This document shows positions 7,541-17,493 of a DNA stretch of 51,981 bases, in pieces (position 1 is the first letter of the stretch; each line of letters starts with the position of its first letter). Below the pieces are notes generated by a model. That model worked only from the letters and a program-made list of their open reading frames with translations. It did no database searches and was not told the origin of the DNA. The position numbers and the translations under genes were made by a program. Where the stretch lies: contig CALBNS010000017.1 of the NCBI GenBank assembly GCA_937896665.1, positions 1 to 51,981 on the forward strand. The letters run 5' to 3'. This DNA comes from an uncultured Clostridia bacterium (GTDB taxonomy: Bacteria; Bacillota; Clostridia; Lachnospirales; Lachnospiraceae).

Positions 7541-9616
7541 CTATTCTTCATTTGCACGCTTTGCAATTTCCTTTTCCTGAATATCAGATGGCGCTTGCTC
7601 ATAACGAACGAATTCATATGAGTATGTTCCCCTTCCACCTGTCATAGAACGCAATACTGTACAGTATCCGAACACACCTGTCATTGGGATATCAGCTTCG
7701 ATAATCTGATTTCCACCTGCAATTGGTGTCATACCAAGAACACGGCCACGACGTTTGTTCAAATCGCCTATAACATCACCTGTATATTCATCAGGTACTG
7801 TTACTTTGATATTTGCAATAGGTTCTAATAATACAGGACTTGCTTCCATAAAGCCTTTCTTAAATGCCTGAACTGTTGCTGTCTTAAATGCCATTTCCGA
7901 GGAGTCTACCGGATGGTATGATCCATCATATAATACTGCCTTAACTCCTACTACAGGATATCCAGCTAAAGGTCCCTTAACCACTGACTCTTGAAGCCCT
8001 TTTTCAACTGCCGGGAAGTAATTCTTTGGAACCGCTCCACCAACTACGATTTGGTCAAATACATAAGGTGTCTCCAAATCTCCTGAAGGTTCAAATGTCA
8101 TCTTAACGTGTCCATATTGTCCATGTCCACCAGACTGTTTCTTGTATTTTGTATCTACATCTGATTTCTTACGGATTGTTTCTCGGAATGCTACTTTTGG
8201 AGTTTCTAATGCAACTTCAACTTTATAACGGCTTGCCAATTTGCTTACCGCTACTTCTAAGTGCTGGTCGCCCATACCATAAATTAATGATTGGCGGTTC
8301 TCACTATCATTAACTGCTTTCAGTGTCACATCTTCTGCCATCATCTTAGCAAGTGCCTGAGAAACTTTATCTTCATCACCTTTTGTTTTTACAACATATT
8401 TCATATATGTATATGGCACAGAGTATTCTGTCTTTCCATACATAACCTGTGTATTCTTTGTAGAAAGAGTATCACCAGTCTTTACATCTGACAATTTTGC
8501 AATTGCACCAATATCTCCGGCATGAAGTTCTGAAACTTCAACCGGTTTATTACCTACCATGCTATAAAGCTTTCCAAGTTTTTCTTCGCTATCATTACTA
8601 GTGTTGTAAAGTGTGTCATCACCTTTTAATACACCTGAGCAAACTTTAACAAATGAGTATTTACCAATAAATGGGTCAACCATTGTTTTGAATACATATG
8701 CACTTTTAGATTTTGCAAAATCATAATTTGCTTCAAAGATTTCATTTGTCTTACGGTTAATACCTGCGCATGATCTCTTATCCGGGCTTGGGAAGAAACG
8801 TACAATATCTGATAATAAGTTCTCAACACCATGTGCCAGAGTATTAGATCCCATCGCTACGGGTACAATATCTCCGTCCATAACTTCTGTACGCATAGCG
8901 GCGCGAATCTCTTCTACTGAAAATTCTTCGCCTGCAAAGTATCTGTCCATAAAGTCTTCACTTGTCTCTGCAACTGCTTCCATCAGAGCATCACGACAAA
9001 TCTGTAAGTTCGGCAGACAGTAGTCCGGAATTTCACATTCCTCTCTCTTGCCAATTCCTGTATATCGTCTTCCTGCATTCTTAATTACGTTTACGTAACC
9101 TACTAATTTCTCATTCTCACGAATCGGTTGGAAATGAGGTGCAATCTTCTTTCCATATTTTGCGGTCAAATCTTCTACAACCTGACGGAAACTTGCATCA
9201 TCCACATCCATCTCTGTTACATATATCATTCTTGGAAGTTTGTATTTGTCACATAATTCCCAGGCTTTTTCCGTTCCTACTTCTACGCCTGCTTTACCTG
9301 AAACAACGATAACTGCTGCATCTGCTGCACTTACTGCTTCTTCTACCTCCCCTACAAAATCAAAATATCCCGGTGTATCCAAGACATTAATTTTTGCTTT
9401 TTCCCATTCAATTGGGATTAAACTCGTACTAATTGAAAATTCACGTTTTTGTTCTTCTTTATCAAAATCACTAACTGTGTTGTGGTCTGAAATTTTTCCC
9501 ATTCTGTTAGTTGCGCCTGATACATATAGCATCGCTTCAACTAAACTAGTCTTTCCGCTTCCTCCATGTCCTAATAGTACTACGTTTCTGATTTCGTCCG
9601 TTCTGTAAACTTTCAT
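7541..9616 (-). CDS. EF-G-like translational GTPase (EF-G2 / FusA paralogue)
   Basis: A 691-residue GTPase with the EF-G domain order. G1 is GHGGSGKT at 16-23, G3 is DTPG at 80-83, and domains II to V follow, with the SGGHGQYGHV block of domain IV and a C-terminal GRGTYSYEF segment. It differs from canonical FusA: the G2 region reads SISTS and not RGITI, and the G4 motif at 134-137 is TEMD where NKMD is expected. It lies alone, not in the str operon (rpsL-rpsG-fusA-tuf), which fits the stand-alone EF-G-like paralogue of Firmicutes. That family's role is not settled; translocation, recycling or ribosome protection are all possible. ATG at 9616 follows AAGGAGG. Confidence 0.88.
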   Translation of the reverse strand: MKVYRTDEIRNVVLLGHGGSGKTSLVEAMLYVSGATNRMGKISDHNTVSDFDKEEQKREFSISTSLIPIEWEKAKINVLDTPGYFDFVGEVEEAVSAADAAVIVVSGKAGVEVGTEKAWELCDKYKLPRMIYVTEMDVDDASFRQVVEDLTAKYGKKIAPHFQPIRENEKLVGYVNVIKNAGRRYTGIGKREECEIPDYCLPNLQICRDALMEAVAETSEDFMDRYFAGEEFSVEEIRAAMRTEVMDGDIVPVAMGSNTLAHGVENLLSDIVRFFPSPDKRSCAGINRKTNEIFEANYDFAKSKSAYVFKTMVDPFIGKYSFVKVCSGVLKGDDTLYNTSNDSEEKLGKLYSMVGNKPVEVSELHAGDIGAIAKLSDVKTGDTLSTKNTQVMYGKTEYSVPYTYMKYVVKTKGDEDKVSQALAKMMAEDVTLKAVNDSENRQSLIYGMGDQHLEVAVSKLASRYKVEVALETPKVAFRETIRKKSDVDTKYKKQSGGHGQYGHVKMTFEPSGDLETPYVFDQIVVGGAVPKNYFPAVEKGLQESVVKGPLAGYPVVGVKAVLYDGSYHPVDSSEMAFKTATVQAFKKGFMEASPVLLEPIANIKVTVPDEYTGDVIGDLNKRRGRVLGMTPIAGGNQIIEADIPMTGVFGYCTVLRSMTGGRGTYSYEFVRYEQAPSDIQEKEIAKRANEE

Positions 9617-9656
9617 TTTTTTGCTGCCTCCTTATTTTGTAGTTTCGCATGGTTAT

Positions 9657-9685
9657 ATTGTACTAAAATTTTTCATATTATTCAA
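9657..9685 (-). promoter_or_regulatory. Promoter of the EF-G-like gene
   Basis: Minus strand TTGAAT (9680-9685), 17 bases, TACAAT (9657-9662). Confidence 0.7.
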
Positions 9686-9767
9686 CTATTTTATCTACTT
9701 TTAACAATAAATTATTTTAAAAGTTTCTAAATTATCTAACACTTTTTCACTTTAAACCAATACACCA

Positions 9768-9796
9768 TTGACAAGAAACAGAAAATTTACTAGAAT
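9768..9796 (+). promoter_or_regulatory. Promoter of tyrA
   Basis: TTGACA (9768-9773), 17 bases, TAGAAT (9791-9796). Confidence 0.78.
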
Positions 9797-9850
9797 ATTA
9801 AAAGCGTGACAGATTTTCCATTTATTACACAGAAAATGGAGGACATGAGA

Positions 9851-10951
9851 ATGAATACAACAAAAAAAATCGGCTTCATAGGTCTGGGATTGATTGGTGG
9901 CTCCATCGCAAAGGCGATTCGTCAGTATCACCCTTCTTATGAAATTATTGCTTTTGATAAAAACAAGGAAACACTGGCGCTTGCAACTCAAGAGTCTGTA
10001 ATTAACGTTGCATGCACAACCATTGATGATAATTTTTCAAATTGCCATTACATCTTTTTATGCGCTCCGGTTTCTTATAATAATGCTTATTTAAAACAAA
10101 TTAAAAACTATCTTCATGACGGCTGCATTTTAACAGACGTTGGAAGTGTAAAAAATGCCATTCATAAAGAGATAAATGCTCTGGATATGGAAAAGTATTT
10201 TATCGGCGGGCACCCTATGGCAGGTTCTGAAAAATCAGGCTATGTAAATTCGAAACCGGTTTTAATTGAAAATGCTTACTATGTTGTGACTCCATCTTCT
10301 AAAATCACACAGGAAAAAGTAGATGATTATGTGGCACTGATTGAATCCATAAAAGCTTTGCCCGTCATTATGGATTATGCAGAACATGATCATATTACAG
10401 GTACGATTAGCCATTTGCCTCATATTATTGCATCTACACTCGTCAATTTTGTAAAAGATACTGACACAAAGGATGAAATGATGAAGCATCTTGCAGCCGG
10501 AGGTTTTAAAGATATCACGCGTATTGCATCGTCTTCACCGACTATGTGGCAACATATCTGTCTGACGAATAGAAAAAACATTGTGAATATATTGAATGAC
10601 TACATCGCTGTGCTTGGAGAAGCAAAAAATGCAGTAGCAGAAGGTTCGGAACATCGAATTTATGAATTATTCGAATCTTCCAAAAATTACCGAAATTCTA
10701 TGCCTGACGGATCTGCAGGTCCTATTAAGAAACAATATGCTGTTTACTGTGATATTGTAGATGAGACTGGTGGAATTGCAACTATCGCAACCATTCTGGC
10801 ATCAAATAATATCAGTTTGAAAAATATTGGTATTGTACATAACCGAGAATTTGAAGAAGGTGTTTTGCGTATCGAATTTTATGATGAAACCTCTTCGCAA
10901 AAAGCAGCCGAATTATTACAGAAATACCGCTATATTGTATATGAACGTTAA
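9851..10951 (+). CDS. tyrA: Prephenate dehydrogenase with C-terminal ACT domain
   Basis: Converts prephenate to 4-hydroxyphenylpyruvate with NAD(P)+, in tyrosine synthesis. The N-terminal Rossmann motif GLGLIGGS lies within the first 20 residues. The catalytic-region landmarks DVGSVK, GGHPMAGSE and the SHLPH segment all follow. The last 70 residues form an ACT domain (VDETGGIATIATILA), which usually binds an aromatic amino acid for feedback control. ATG at 9851 is chosen over upstream in-frame ATGs at 9836 and 9845 because GGAGG ends 8 bases before it. The gene is alone, outside any visible aro operon, with its own promoter and terminator. Confidence 0.95.
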   Translation: MNTTKKIGFIGLGLIGGSIAKAIRQYHPSYEIIAFDKNKETLALATQESVINVACTTIDDNFSNCHYIFLCAPVSYNNAYLKQIKNYLHDGCILTDVGSVKNAIHKEINALDMEKYFIGGHPMAGSEKSGYVNSKPVLIENAYYVVTPSSKITQEKVDDYVALIESIKALPVIMDYAEHDHITGTISHLPHIIASTLVNFVKDTDTKDEMMKHLAAGGFKDITRIASSSPTMWQHICLTNRKNIVNILNDYIAVLGEAKNAVAEGSEHRIYELFESSKNYRNSMPDGSAGPIKKQYAVYCDIVDETGGIATIATILASNNISLKNIGIVHNREFEEGVLRIEFYDETSSQKAAELLQKYRYIVYER

Positions 10952-10973
10952 TATTCGCAATTGAGATTACATA

Positions 10974-11004
10974 AAGAAGCAGATGCAATCCGCATCTGCT
11001 TCTT
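10974..11004. terminator. Bidirectional terminator between tyrA and the GH84 gene
   Basis: AAGAAGCAGATGC pairs with GCATCTGCTTCTT around a five-base loop; T-rich ends on both strands serve the two convergent genes. Confidence 0.85.
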
Positions 11005-11017
11005 TCTACTTTCATTT

Positions 11018-14000
11018 CTATTTTGCATATCTTTTACGAATCACTACTGTCGCCGTTGCTGCACACACTAACATAAGTACTGTAATCGAGAATAACATAG
11101 CTGTGTCTCCTGTTACAGGTGACTGATCTTCCTGGTTCTTCCCATCTGTTACCGGTGGCTTTTCTTCAGCCGGTTTTTCTGGTTCAGCCGGTTTTTCCGA
11201 ATCTTCCGGTTTTGTTGCAGGAACTTTTTCCAATTCGCTTGCTGCCGCTTCAATTGCTTGCATAGCTGCTTTTATTTCTTCAGGAGTTGCATCTTCTTTA
11301 GCTAATACTGCCTTTGCATTCTCCATAGCTGCCTGATATGCTTTCCAAGTTGCAGCAGTGTAAAGGGTTTCGTCATATTTTTCAAAGCACTCATCGTAAT
11401 ACTTTTCTAATATTTCTTTATCTACTTCTTCTGGTTTTTGTGGAAGCTTAGGAATTGTTTCCTGTACTTTATGTGTACAACCTTCACGCGTACATTTGCT
11501 TTCTTTCAATCCTTCTTCCGTCCCAGTAGCTTCCTTTACAACTTTCCATTCGCCCATGTCATGATCTAGTTTTTCAATTACTGTTACATCTGATTTCTCA
11601 TCACAGCGTGAACAGTGTTTTGATTTGCTTCCTGCTTCTGTACAGGTTGCTGCTTTATCTGTTGTAAATTCATTTGCAAAATCATGACCTTTTGCAACAA
11701 TCGTTTGCCCTGTCTCAATTACTTTTTGACAGTCGTTACAGAAAGTATCTCCTGTATATCCTGTTTCTGTACAAGTTGATTCTTTTGCACCCAGAACTTT
11801 TGTGTTGGCGTGCTGGCATTCTGGTGCCGGCTCTTCTACTGCTTTCTTTTCTCTTCCGTAGATTTCAAATTCTGTCACACCTATACCATTTCCTGCTGCT
11901 GCAGTATTTAATGTGTTGAAATACAATCTAATATATCTGCCTGTTACAGGTGTTTCAAAATCTACTGTTTCCACCGGATGGACCGGTCCATTATTCTCTT
12001 TTGTAAGTTCATCTGTAATATCTGTCCATTCCTGTGCGTCATCTGAACTTTGAATTACCCATGATGTCGGGTAAATCTTATTAAAGAAGCGAACAACAAT
12101 CTGACTGATTTCATACTCTTTTTCACTACCCAAGTCAATGTAAATCCATGAATCGCCTATATCCGTTGTTCCTGACTTAATTGCATTACTATCCCATTTT
12201 GTAGATGTATCGCCATCATTTACATTATCTTTGTTTCCATCACTTGTTCCTGATACTGTAACTGTCTTTCCAGGCGCAATATTTGTAATTGGAGCATCTC
12301 CTTCGGAAATAATAATTGGTTCTACATACATTCCGATATCATCTGAAGAATCCGCACCACGGCTAATACTTAATTCATGAATTGCAACATCTTCTGCCTC
12401 ATTCCATTCGATGCGTACTGCAGCGATTGGTGCAATGCTGCTTGTATCAAATACAGATACGCTCTTTTCTAATGTACCAAGTAATTTCTTACCAGATGCT
12501 GTTATTGCGTATATTTTTCCTTTTCCGGCTGCTCCCTGCAGTACAGAAACCTGTGTTACATTCGTATTGTCAGAGATACGATATTCCAGGTAATCTCCTT
12601 GATTTACAGATGCCGCAAACAAGGTTGAAATATTTTTATCAATTGCTGCATGCAAATTACCAGACACACTGCTCACAATTTCACTTGCTGTTGTGCTTGC
12701 TTCTACATTCGCATTAATCTGAATTTCATGCAATTTTAACTGGTTGCTGTTTGCACCTGTAAAGTAGATTCTCATGTATCTTGCATTTGCACCGTTACCA
12801 TTGCCACGTACATAACGATATGGTACTTCAAATACAGAATTATCATTCACTACTGTTGAAACATCTGTCCATTCTGAATTATCTTCTGAGATTTGAATCT
12901 TTGCATTGTAGAAACGTTCTGCACCGTCTGTTGTCACTGCTGTAACATCATATACTTCAATTGTTTTACCTAAATCAAATGTGATATGAGTATCTTTCAC
13001 CTGTGCTCCGCTTGTCAAAGCATAAGTTGTTAAATCACCATCAAATATATTGTCATAGCTGCCCTGAGCAAGACCTGCTGTCGTTGTAGTAAGCATTGTC
13101 GGTTCGGCAACCAGGTTCTTTAGTGTCATACCAATTTTGGTAATATTCGTCTGTACTGCTGCATCTGTTTTATTTATCAGACGAAGATATTTTACTCCAA
13201 CCGGATTATCTACAGATGATGCTTGGCTCCACTCCAATCCATTATATGCGTATTCAAAAGCAATACCTGTCTCGTTGCTGATTTCCTTAGCAAATGCTGT
13301 TACTGCTGTTGGCTTTTCTAATTTGATACCGATATACTCACCAGCCTGTAAGGTTACATTGTTTAAATTTCTTACACTTACTTCTGCCCCTTCAAATGTC
13401 AGCGGCGTTTCCTTTAATGACTCTACATTTGTATAAACTCTGTCATGTTCTTCAGCTTTTTTGTTTACTGTAAACTCTCTGACATGTGTCCAATAATTCG
13501 GCTTTGAAGTCGTTCCTTTTTCAACTAAATAATATCTGACATATCTTGCCCTTATATCAAGCCCGTCAACAGAGATACCATGACCATCTGCTGAACCATC
13601 TGAATTATCAAGAATGGTTGTCCACGCTTCACCGTCTGTCGAATATTCAAGACGCGCTTTATGGAAAATATCGTGGTCCGTATCTGTACTTCCCTGGATA
13701 ATTGCAATATCTCTAACCGGTACAACTCTTCCAAGATCTAAACCAAAGTAGTCTCCTTGTCGTTGATCTGTATTCCATGTTGCAACAGTTGCAACATTAC
13801 CATCATACATCTTCAATCCATTTGCATCTGCGTTACGTACCACACCGCCAAGTTTCGCATATAATACAGGAGAGACTGTATCGTCTGTCGGGTCTAAAAC
13901 AGGAGTCAGCTTATTCTTAGCATCATTGATTAATACTGACACAAATGGATAAAGTCTCTTGCTTCCTGCCTGTGCCGCTTTGTCGGCCTCGTTCTTATAA

Positions 14001-15838
14001 GTATAAGCTGTGTCAAAATACTTACTTGCACTACTTAGTTTGTCCCATGCTGCTGATGCATCATTATCTTCTAATGCGATTAAACTCTCAAGCGCATTCT
14101 GTCCTGCATGTGCTATATCATCTAAAGACTTTAACCAAGGATCCAGTTCTGTCACCAAACCTGTATTCTCACAGTTTTCTCTGAAATCTTTAATAGCATT
14201 AATGATATCCTTGAATTCTTGTAAAACTTCTGCCACTGTAGCATTGGCTACAAATGAATCCGAAGAATTTAAAGCAGCCTTCACCGTTTCAATCTTTTCT
14301 GCCAGATATTCTGATTCGTTGAATCCCGGAACACGGCTTGAATTTGGTGCGTTAGAAAGATTGCTTGCAATCTTAAAATAAGAATCTCTTACTTCAGGCT
14401 GCAGATAGTTAAACGCACTCTCCCAGACTTTCTGTGCATGTTCTGAATAATTGTTGTTATTCCATACCAGAGCTGCCAACTGATATATTCCCACTTCATT
14501 TGCATAAGCATAACGAGAAGGATTTGAATGGAATCCTGCAAGGCCACTCACATTATCTCGCGCATAATAGGTAATATCCCCTAAGAAAACACCAGAGCCG
14601 GCATGTTCATTTACAGGATAATTCAACCAGAAATCCGGATTATGTCCTGTTTTTTCTGTAACAAAATCTACAGTATCCTGTGAGATTGGTGCATTTACAT
14701 CATCCCCGGTCCAATAAATATTGATATCAGAATCCAGATTTTTTAATGCAGCTAATTCTGCCCCGTCTCCTGACCACGCTTTATTATAACCCTGCGGACA
14801 ATATGTAAGAGGTTCACAGCCCTTCGATTTCAAATAAGCATTCAATTGATTCAAAACTGCTACTACCGTCTCATGTGAGCCACCTCCAAAGTCATCATTC
14901 AGCACGTCTATTTTCTGAACACCTATTCCAATCATCTGATCAAGCTTTGCTGTCAACTTCTTATATTGTGACTCATAATTTGCATCTGATATACTGCTAA
15001 ATGTACGAAAGAAACTTCCCAAGTGAATTGACCAGCCAAATTGTACTTTTGTCTCTTTTCCAACTTCGACAAGTCTCTTCAGATTATTGAGTTCAGTTTC
15101 TGGATATAAATCAGCCCATTTATCTGTGTGATATGTATCGCCTTTCGCTGCATACACGTAACTGTTCATCTTATAGTCTCTTGCGAATTTCATAAGATTT
15201 TCACGCTCTGTAAAATCCCATGAACCATAAAATCCTTCTATGTAACCTCTGGTTGCAACAGTTGCATAATCTTCAATATGTGCATTTAATATTTTTTCTC
15301 CTGCGAAAGAAGACAACATCATCTGAAGTGTAGCAACACCATAGAATACAGCATCTGTATCTTTTCCTTCAATGACAATACACTCTTCTTTCGCATCTAA
15401 CATATATGCATCATTTTGTGCATACAAATCTGATTTTGAAATTGTGATGTTATCATTTGCATAGGTATCTACAGTCCCATTCGATCCTTCGATACCTAAT
15501 AAAATATTGGTCTTACCGGACTGAATAGAAGATGCCTCTGTATATGTTACATTGTAATCACCGAGCACTTCTTCCAGAAATGCTTTCGTATATGAATCAA
15601 TACCACTTTCTGCTACAATCACAACATCTTCCAATGTAAAAGATGTATGATTGCTGTCATAAGTAATTGATTGGGGAATCGGATAAATCGCATATTCATT
15701 CGCATTATCCGAACACCAGGCAGTTGTCTTCGTCCGTTCCTTTCCCTCTGCTGCAAAAGAAGGTAAAACAGAAGCGACAACCATAACCACCGTCAGTAAT
15801 AAACTAACGATTCGTGAATATCTTTTCTTGTTTTTCAT
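11018..15838 (-). CDS. Cell-wall-anchored GH84 beta-N-acetylglucosaminidase with CBM32-like modules
   Basis: A 1606-residue surface glycosidase, likely removing beta-linked N-acetylglucosamine from mucin-type or host glycans. Modules in order: signal peptide 1-30; N-terminal beta/alpha domain about 45-190; GH84 barrel about 195-480 with GYIEGFYG at 198-205, K232, and the catalytic Asp pair D315-D316 in LNDDFGG; helical region 480-650; F5/8C (CBM32)-like modules about 660-792, 915-1045 and 1185-1328, with weaker beta domains between; two to three Cys-x2-Cys/HC repeats 1341-1460; a FIVAR-like helical module 1470-1540; Pro/Glu-rich linker; and a sorting signal SPVTG at 1573-1577, a hydrophobic segment and KRYAK. 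The build resembles Clostridium perfringens NagH. SPxTG is the motif type used by some class B sortases. No sortase gene lies in the window. Confidence 0.93.
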   Translation of the reverse strand: MKNKKRYSRIVSLLLTVVMVVASVLPSFAAEGKERTKTTAWCSDNANEYAIYPIPQSITYDSNHTSFTLEDVVIVAESGIDSYTKAFLEEVLGDYNVTYTEASSIQSGKTNILLGIEGSNGTVDTYANDNITISKSDLYAQNDAYMLDAKEECIVIEGKDTDAVFYGVATLQMMLSSFAGEKILNAHIEDYATVATRGYIEGFYGSWDFTERENLMKFARDYKMNSYVYAAKGDTYHTDKWADLYPETELNNLKRLVEVGKETKVQFGWSIHLGSFFRTFSSISDANYESQYKKLTAKLDQMIGIGVQKIDVLNDDFGGGSHETVVAVLNQLNAYLKSKGCEPLTYCPQGYNKAWSGDGAELAALKNLDSDINIYWTGDDVNAPISQDTVDFVTEKTGHNPDFWLNYPVNEHAGSGVFLGDITYYARDNVSGLAGFHSNPSRYAYANEVGIYQLAALVWNNNNYSEHAQKVWESAFNYLQPEVRDSYFKIASNLSNAPNSSRVPGFNESEYLAEKIETVKAALNSSDSFVANATVAEVLQEFKDIINAIKDFRENCENTGLVTELDPWLKSLDDIAHAGQNALESLIALEDNDASAAWDKLSSASKYFDTAYTYKNEADKAAQAGSKRLYPFVSVLINDAKNKLTPVLDPTDDTVSPVLYAKLGGVVRNADANGLKMYDGNVATVATWNTDQRQGDYFGLDLGRVVPVRDIAIIQGSTDTDHDIFHKARLEYSTDGEAWTTILDNSDGSADGHGISVDGLDIRARYVRYYLVEKGTTSKPNYWTHVREFTVNKKAEEHDRVYTNVESLKETPLTFEGAEVSVRNLNNVTLQAGEYIGIKLEKPTAVTAFAKEISNETGIAFEYAYNGLEWSQASSVDNPVGVKYLRLINKTDAAVQTNITKIGMTLKNLVAEPTMLTTTTAGLAQGSYDNIFDGDLTTYALTSGAQVKDTHITFDLGKTIEVYDVTAVTTDGAERFYNAKIQISEDNSEWTDVSTVVNDNSVFEVPYRYVRGNGNGANARYMRIYFTGANSNQLKLHEIQINANVEASTTASEIVSSVSGNLHAAIDKNISTLFAASVNQGDYLEYRISDNTNVTQVSVLQGAAGKGKIYAITASGKKLLGTLEKSVSVFDTSSIAPIAAVRIEWNEAEDVAIHELSISRGADSSDDIGMYVEPIIISEGDAPITNIAPGKTVTVSGTSDGNKDNVNDGDTSTKWDSNAIKSGTTDIGDSWIYIDLGSEKEYEISQIVVRFFNKIYPTSWVIQSSDDAQEWTDITDELTKENNGPVHPVETVDFETPVTGRYIRLYFNTLNTAAAGNGIGVTEFEIYGREKKAVEEPAPECQHANTKVLGAKESTCTETGYTGDTFCNDCQKVIETGQTIVAKGHDFANEFTTDKAATCTEAGSKSKHCSRCDEKSDVTVIEKLDHDMGEWKVVKEATGTEEGLKESKCTREGCTHKVQETIPKLPQKPEEVDKEILEKYYDECFEKYDETLYTAATWKAYQAAMENAKAVLAKEDATPEEIKAAMQAIEAAASELEKVPATKPEDSEKPAEPEKPAEEKPPVTDGKNQEDQSPVTGDTAMLFSITVLMLVCAATATVVIRKRYAK

Positions 15839-15880
15839 AATCTCCTTACTCCTTTTTTCTACATTATTACAATTATGTTT

Positions 15881-15909
15881 ATTGTAACATATTTTGTATT
15901 TTCATGGAA
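15881..15909 (-). promoter_or_regulatory. Probable promoter of the GH84 gene
   Basis: Minus strand TACAAT (15881-15886) with TTCCAT 17 bases upstream (15904-15909); the -35 is weak. Confidence 0.45.
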
Positions 15910-15982
15910 GCTTCTTTATTTTTTTATGCAAATCAACCAATTATGTGGCCTTGTTTTTAGTAGAAAGAGCGAAAATCTCTTC

Positions 15983-16011
15983 TTGACACTCATACTTTGC
16001 TATGATAAAGT
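15983..16011 (+). promoter_or_regulatory. Promoter of trpB2
   Basis: TTGACA (15983-15988), 17 bases, TAAAGT (16006-16011), 31 bases before the start codon. Confidence 0.6.
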
Positions 16012-16041
16012 GAAAATAATTATTTTTAGGAGGCATACACT

Positions 16042-17424
16042 ATGAGCATCAAAGAAATACCATACAAAATCTATTTAGAAGAACATGAGATGCCGAAACA
16101 GTGGTACAACGTTCGTGCAGACATGCAGAATAAACCTGCTCCTCTTTTGAATCCTGATACATTACAGCCTGTAACTGCCAGTGAACTCGGCAAAGTATTT
16201 TGTGATGAATTAGTAAAACAAGAGTTGAATGATACAGACCCATACATCGATATTCCACATAAGATCCGTGATTTTTATAAGATGTATCGTCCTGCACCAC
16301 TTGTAAGAGCATATTGTCTGGAAGAAAAATTACAGACACCGGCAAAGATTTATTATAAATTTGAAGGAAATAATACGAGTGGAAGCCATAAGCTAAATTC
16401 AGCAATTGCACAGGCCTATTATGCAAAAGAACAAGGCTTAAAGGGTGTAACCACAGAGACCGGTGCCGGGCAGTGGGGAACTGCACTTTCCATGGCTTGT
16501 TCTTATTTCGATTTGGACTGCAAAGTTTTCATGGTAAAATGTTCTTATGAACAAAAGCCATTTCGACGCGAGGTCATGCGTACATATGGAGCAAGCGTCA
16601 CTCCTTCTCCTTCAGCAGATACCGTTGTCGGAAGAAAGATTTTAGCGGAACATCCAGGTACCGGCGGAAGCCTTGGCTGTGCGATTTCCGAAGCTGTAGA
16701 GGTTGCTTCGAACACAGAAGGATATCGTTATGTTTTAGGAAGTGTACTCAATCAGGTAACACTACACCAGTCAATCATTGGATTGGAAACAAAAATTGCA
16801 ATGGAAAAATACGGCATCAGGCCTGATATCATCATCGGCTGTGCGGGTGGCGGTTCTAACCTTGGCGGTTTAATTGCCCCATTCATGGGTGAGAAGTTAA
16901 GAGGAGAAGCAGATTATCGTTTTATCGCAGTAGAGCCTGCTTCATGCCCTACCCTTACACGAGGTGTATATGCATATGACTTCTGCGATACCGGAAAGGT
17001 TTGTCCAATGTCAAAGATGTATACACTTGGAAGTGGATTTATCCCTTCTGCCAACCATGCAGGAGGACTTCGTTACCACGGCATGAACTCTACATTGTCT
17101 CAATTATACAGCGACGGATACATGGAAGCACGGTCCGTAGAACAGACTTCTGTATTTCAGGCTGCAGAACAATTTGCACGTGTGGAAGGTATTCTTCCTG
17201 CACCAGAGAGCAGTCATGCAATCAAAGCTGCAATTGACGAAGCGATGAAATGCAAAGAAACAGGAGAAGAAAAGACGATTCTTTTCGGACTCACAGGCAC
17301 CGGATATTTTGATATGTATGCATATGAAAAATTCCATAATCGCCAGATGTTCGACTATGTTCCGACTGACAAGGAATTAAATGCCTCTTTTGCAACACTT
17401 CCAAAGATTCCAGAAAACAAATAA
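16042..17424 (+). CDS. trpB: Tryptophan synthase beta chain, TrpB2 type
   Basis: PLP enzyme that joins indole and serine to form tryptophan. The 460 residues exceed TrpB1 (about 400) and fit TrpB2, as does the N-terminal extension. The PLP lysine is K117 in GSHKLNSA. The glycine-rich phosphate loop GCAGGGSN lies near residue 270, and a GLTGTGYFD block near the C-terminus. ATG at 16042 follows TAGGAGG. There is no trpA or other trp gene nearby; stand-alone TrpB2 proteins are thought to salvage free indole or to act on other amino acids, so the physiological role is open. Confidence 0.92.
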   Translation: MSIKEIPYKIYLEEHEMPKQWYNVRADMQNKPAPLLNPDTLQPVTASELGKVFCDELVKQELNDTDPYIDIPHKIRDFYKMYRPAPLVRAYCLEEKLQTPAKIYYKFEGNNTSGSHKLNSAIAQAYYAKEQGLKGVTTETGAGQWGTALSMACSYFDLDCKVFMVKCSYEQKPFRREVMRTYGASVTPSPSADTVVGRKILAEHPGTGGSLGCAISEAVEVASNTEGYRYVLGSVLNQVTLHQSIIGLETKIAMEKYGIRPDIIIGCAGGGSNLGGLIAPFMGEKLRGEADYRFIAVEPASCPTLTRGVYAYDFCDTGKVCPMSKMYTLGSGFIPSANHAGGLRYHGMNSTLSQLYSDGYMEARSVEQTSVFQAAEQFARVEGILPAPESSHAIKAAIDEAMKCKETGEEKTILFGLTGTGYFDMYAYEKFHNRQMFDYVPTDKELNASFATLPKIPENK

Positions 17425-17440
17425 TTAGATTTCACATTAT

Positions 17441-17484
17441 AAAAGGCTTTAGCATACCAACACAGTTTGCTAAAGCCTTTTGTT
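17441..17484. terminator. Bidirectional terminator between trpB2 and the HAAS/DUF3887 gene
   Basis: AAAAGGCTTTAGCA pairs with TGCTAAAGCCTTTT, serving both convergent genes. Confidence 0.87.
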
Positions 17485-17493
17485 CTTATCATT

